This document shows, one piece after another, positions 63,263 to 64,000 of a stretch of DNA of 64,000 nucleotides; positions within the stretch are counted from its first letter, which is position 1; each line of letters starts with the position of its first letter. Both the position numbers and the translations under genes were made by a program. The notes beneath the pieces were generated by a model. It worked only from the letters and a program-made list of their open reading frames with translations. It ran no database searches and was not told the origin of the DNA. The stretch lies in assembly GCF_011516635.5 (NCBI RefSeq), contig NZ_CP096255.1:8753501-8817500 (forward strand), in the 5' to 3' direction. Origin of the DNA: Bradyrhizobium barranii subsp. apii. GTDB taxonomy: Bacteria; Pseudomonadota; Alphaproteobacteria; Rhizobiales; Xanthobacteraceae.

Positions 63263-64000
63263 GACTTGGGCACTCCGCCTTCGCTGACGATCTTGATCGG
63301 TGCCGGCGGCGTCACGCGCGGCTGAAGCACCTGGGCAAGCACCTGCTCCTTCGGCCCGAACGCCTGCATGCGGCCGTCGCGCAGCACCAGGATCTGGTCG
63401 ACCGCCTCGACGCCGATCGGGCGATGCGCCACCACGATGACGATGGCGCCGCGCTCGCGCGCGCTGCGGATCGCGCGGGTCAGCGCCTCGTCGCCTTCGG
63501 TGTCGAGATTGGAATTGGGCTCGTCGAGCACGATCAGGAACGGGCTGCCGTAGAGCGCACGCGCCAGTGCCACGCGCTGCGCCTGGCCCGCGGAGAGCGC
63601 GGTGCCCTGCTCGCCGACCTGCGTGTTGTAGCCCTCGCGCATCTTGATGATCATCTCGTGCACGCCGGCTTCCTTCGCCGCGGAAATGATGCCGTCAGAG
63701 GTGGCCTCGGGATCGAAACGGCTGATGTTCTGCGCGATGGTGCCGCCGAACAATTCGACGTCCTGCGGCAGATAGCCGATGTGGCGGCCGAGCATGTCGG
63801 AGGCCCACTGATCGAGCGCCGCGCCGTCGAGCCGCACCTTGCCACGGACCGGATGCCAGACGCCGACCAGCGCGCGGATCAGCGACGATTTGCCGGAGCC
63901 GCTCGGCCCGATCACGCCGAGGCCATTGCCGGCGGTGAGCGCGAAGCTGACGTCCTGCACAATGAGGCGCTGATCGCCCGGCGGCACCATGGCGATGCCC
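63259..64000 (-). CDS. Type I secretion permease/ATPase (PrtD family), partial
   Basis: This is the C-terminal ATPase domain of an ABC exporter; the N-terminal membrane domain lies beyond the window end. Motifs are Walker A GPSGSGKSSLIRALVG, Q loop GYLPQDVELFGGT, signature LSAGQAQRVALARALYG (LSAGQ rather than LSGGQ, usual in PrtD), Walker B FLIVLDEPNSNLD and the H-loop VVAHRP. It powers export of a C-terminal-signal protein together with the adaptor downstream. Confidence 0.93.
   Translation of the reverse strand, partial: GIAMVPPGDQRLIVQDVSFALTAGNGLGVIGPSGSGKSSLIRALVGVWHPVRGKVRLDGAALDQWASDMLGRHIGYLPQDVELFGGTIAQNISRFDPEATSDGIISAAKEAGVHEMIIKMREGYNTQVGEQGTALSAGQAQRVALARALYGSPFLIVLDEPNSNLDTEGDEALTRAIRSARERGAIVIVVAHRPIGVEAVDQILVLRDGRMQAFGPKEQVLAQVLQPRVTPPAPIKIVSEGGVPKS

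Noticed and set aside
61319..63325. Long plus-strand open frame antisense to amn and the HlyD gene
   Set aside because: The opposite strand encodes clear AMP nucleosidase and HlyD-type proteins; the antisense product is low-complexity and has no family features. A normal by-product of high-GC codon use.

Overview
The window is high-GC alphaproteobacterial DNA and most likely comes from Bradyrhizobium or a close relative. Evidence for this is an mbfA gene with a perfect Irr-type iron control element, an alphaproteobacterial initiator tRNA-fMet, several families of long intergenic palindromes, and the general gene repertoire (DUF1127, DUF1488, DUF3775, GcvA-like LysR, PrtD/PrtE-type secretion genes). 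The genus is inferred from family knowledge; no search was run.

The window falls into two unlike halves that meet at tRNA-fMet (26215-26291, minus strand). The left part (1-26.2 kb) looks accessory. It holds three insertion sequences (IS630 at 3.7-4.7 kb, a 448-aa IS5-type transposase at 17.9-19.3 kb, an IS5/IS427-type element at 22.0-22.8 kb), broken genes, an AT-rich stretch and none of the intergenic palindromes. An imperfect copy of the tRNA-fMet trailer, terminator and last bases lies at 19421-19490. With the real tRNA end it brackets about 6.7 kb, which suggests an old tRNA-targeted island or tandem islands. The right part (26.3-64 kb) looks like stable chromosome: compact operons separated by at least a dozen palindromic elements.

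Left part in order: a receiver-only response regulator; a DUF417 membrane protein; a very large hybrid gene (kinase-like, AAA ATPase, GAF, PAS, histidine kinase) broken by a one-base frameshift and by IS630; a DUF427 protein; an AraC regulator facing a carboxymuconolactone decarboxylase/DUF417 pair; a LysR regulator facing an Old Yellow Enzyme-type reductase; then a small ABM monooxygenase, an alpha/beta hydrolase and an MBL hydrolase. This set resembles a defence against reactive carbonyls or quinones. Next come an SDR with a perfect operator beside a frameshifted ArsR gene, a PhzF-like isomerase, and the most interesting locus: overlapping genes for a type III polyketide synthase, an isoprenylcysteine-methyltransferase-like protein and a 14-TM MFS exporter, apparently a make, methylate and export cassette for a lipidic pyrone or resorcinol.

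Right part in order: coniferyl-aldehyde-type ALDH, GMC oxidoreductase, an HlyD/FUSC efflux pair, SDRs, CvpA, a quinone reductase, an MBL hydrolase whose frameshift opens a fused ORF into a fumarylacetoacetate hydrolase, a broken GST, a serine hydrolase, a second MBL hydrolase, an epoxide-hydrolase-like protein, mbfA, an amidase, an NTF2-like protein, an alcohol dehydrogenase, an AidB-like acyl-CoA dehydrogenase, another SDR, enoyl-CoA hydratase, GNAT/DUF1127, a GcvA-like LysR, an MHS-type transporter, an amidohydrolase-amidohydrolase-Rieske operon, a CinA-C protein, a dienelactone-hydrolase-like protein, small conserved proteins, AMP nucleosidase and the start of a type I secretion pair that runs off the window. 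The theme is catabolism of aromatics and xenobiotics, plus efflux and iron control.

Several genes carry single frameshifts (near 3195, 20545, 36730 and 38500). Either gene decay or assembly error could explain them, and I cannot separate the two from sequence alone.
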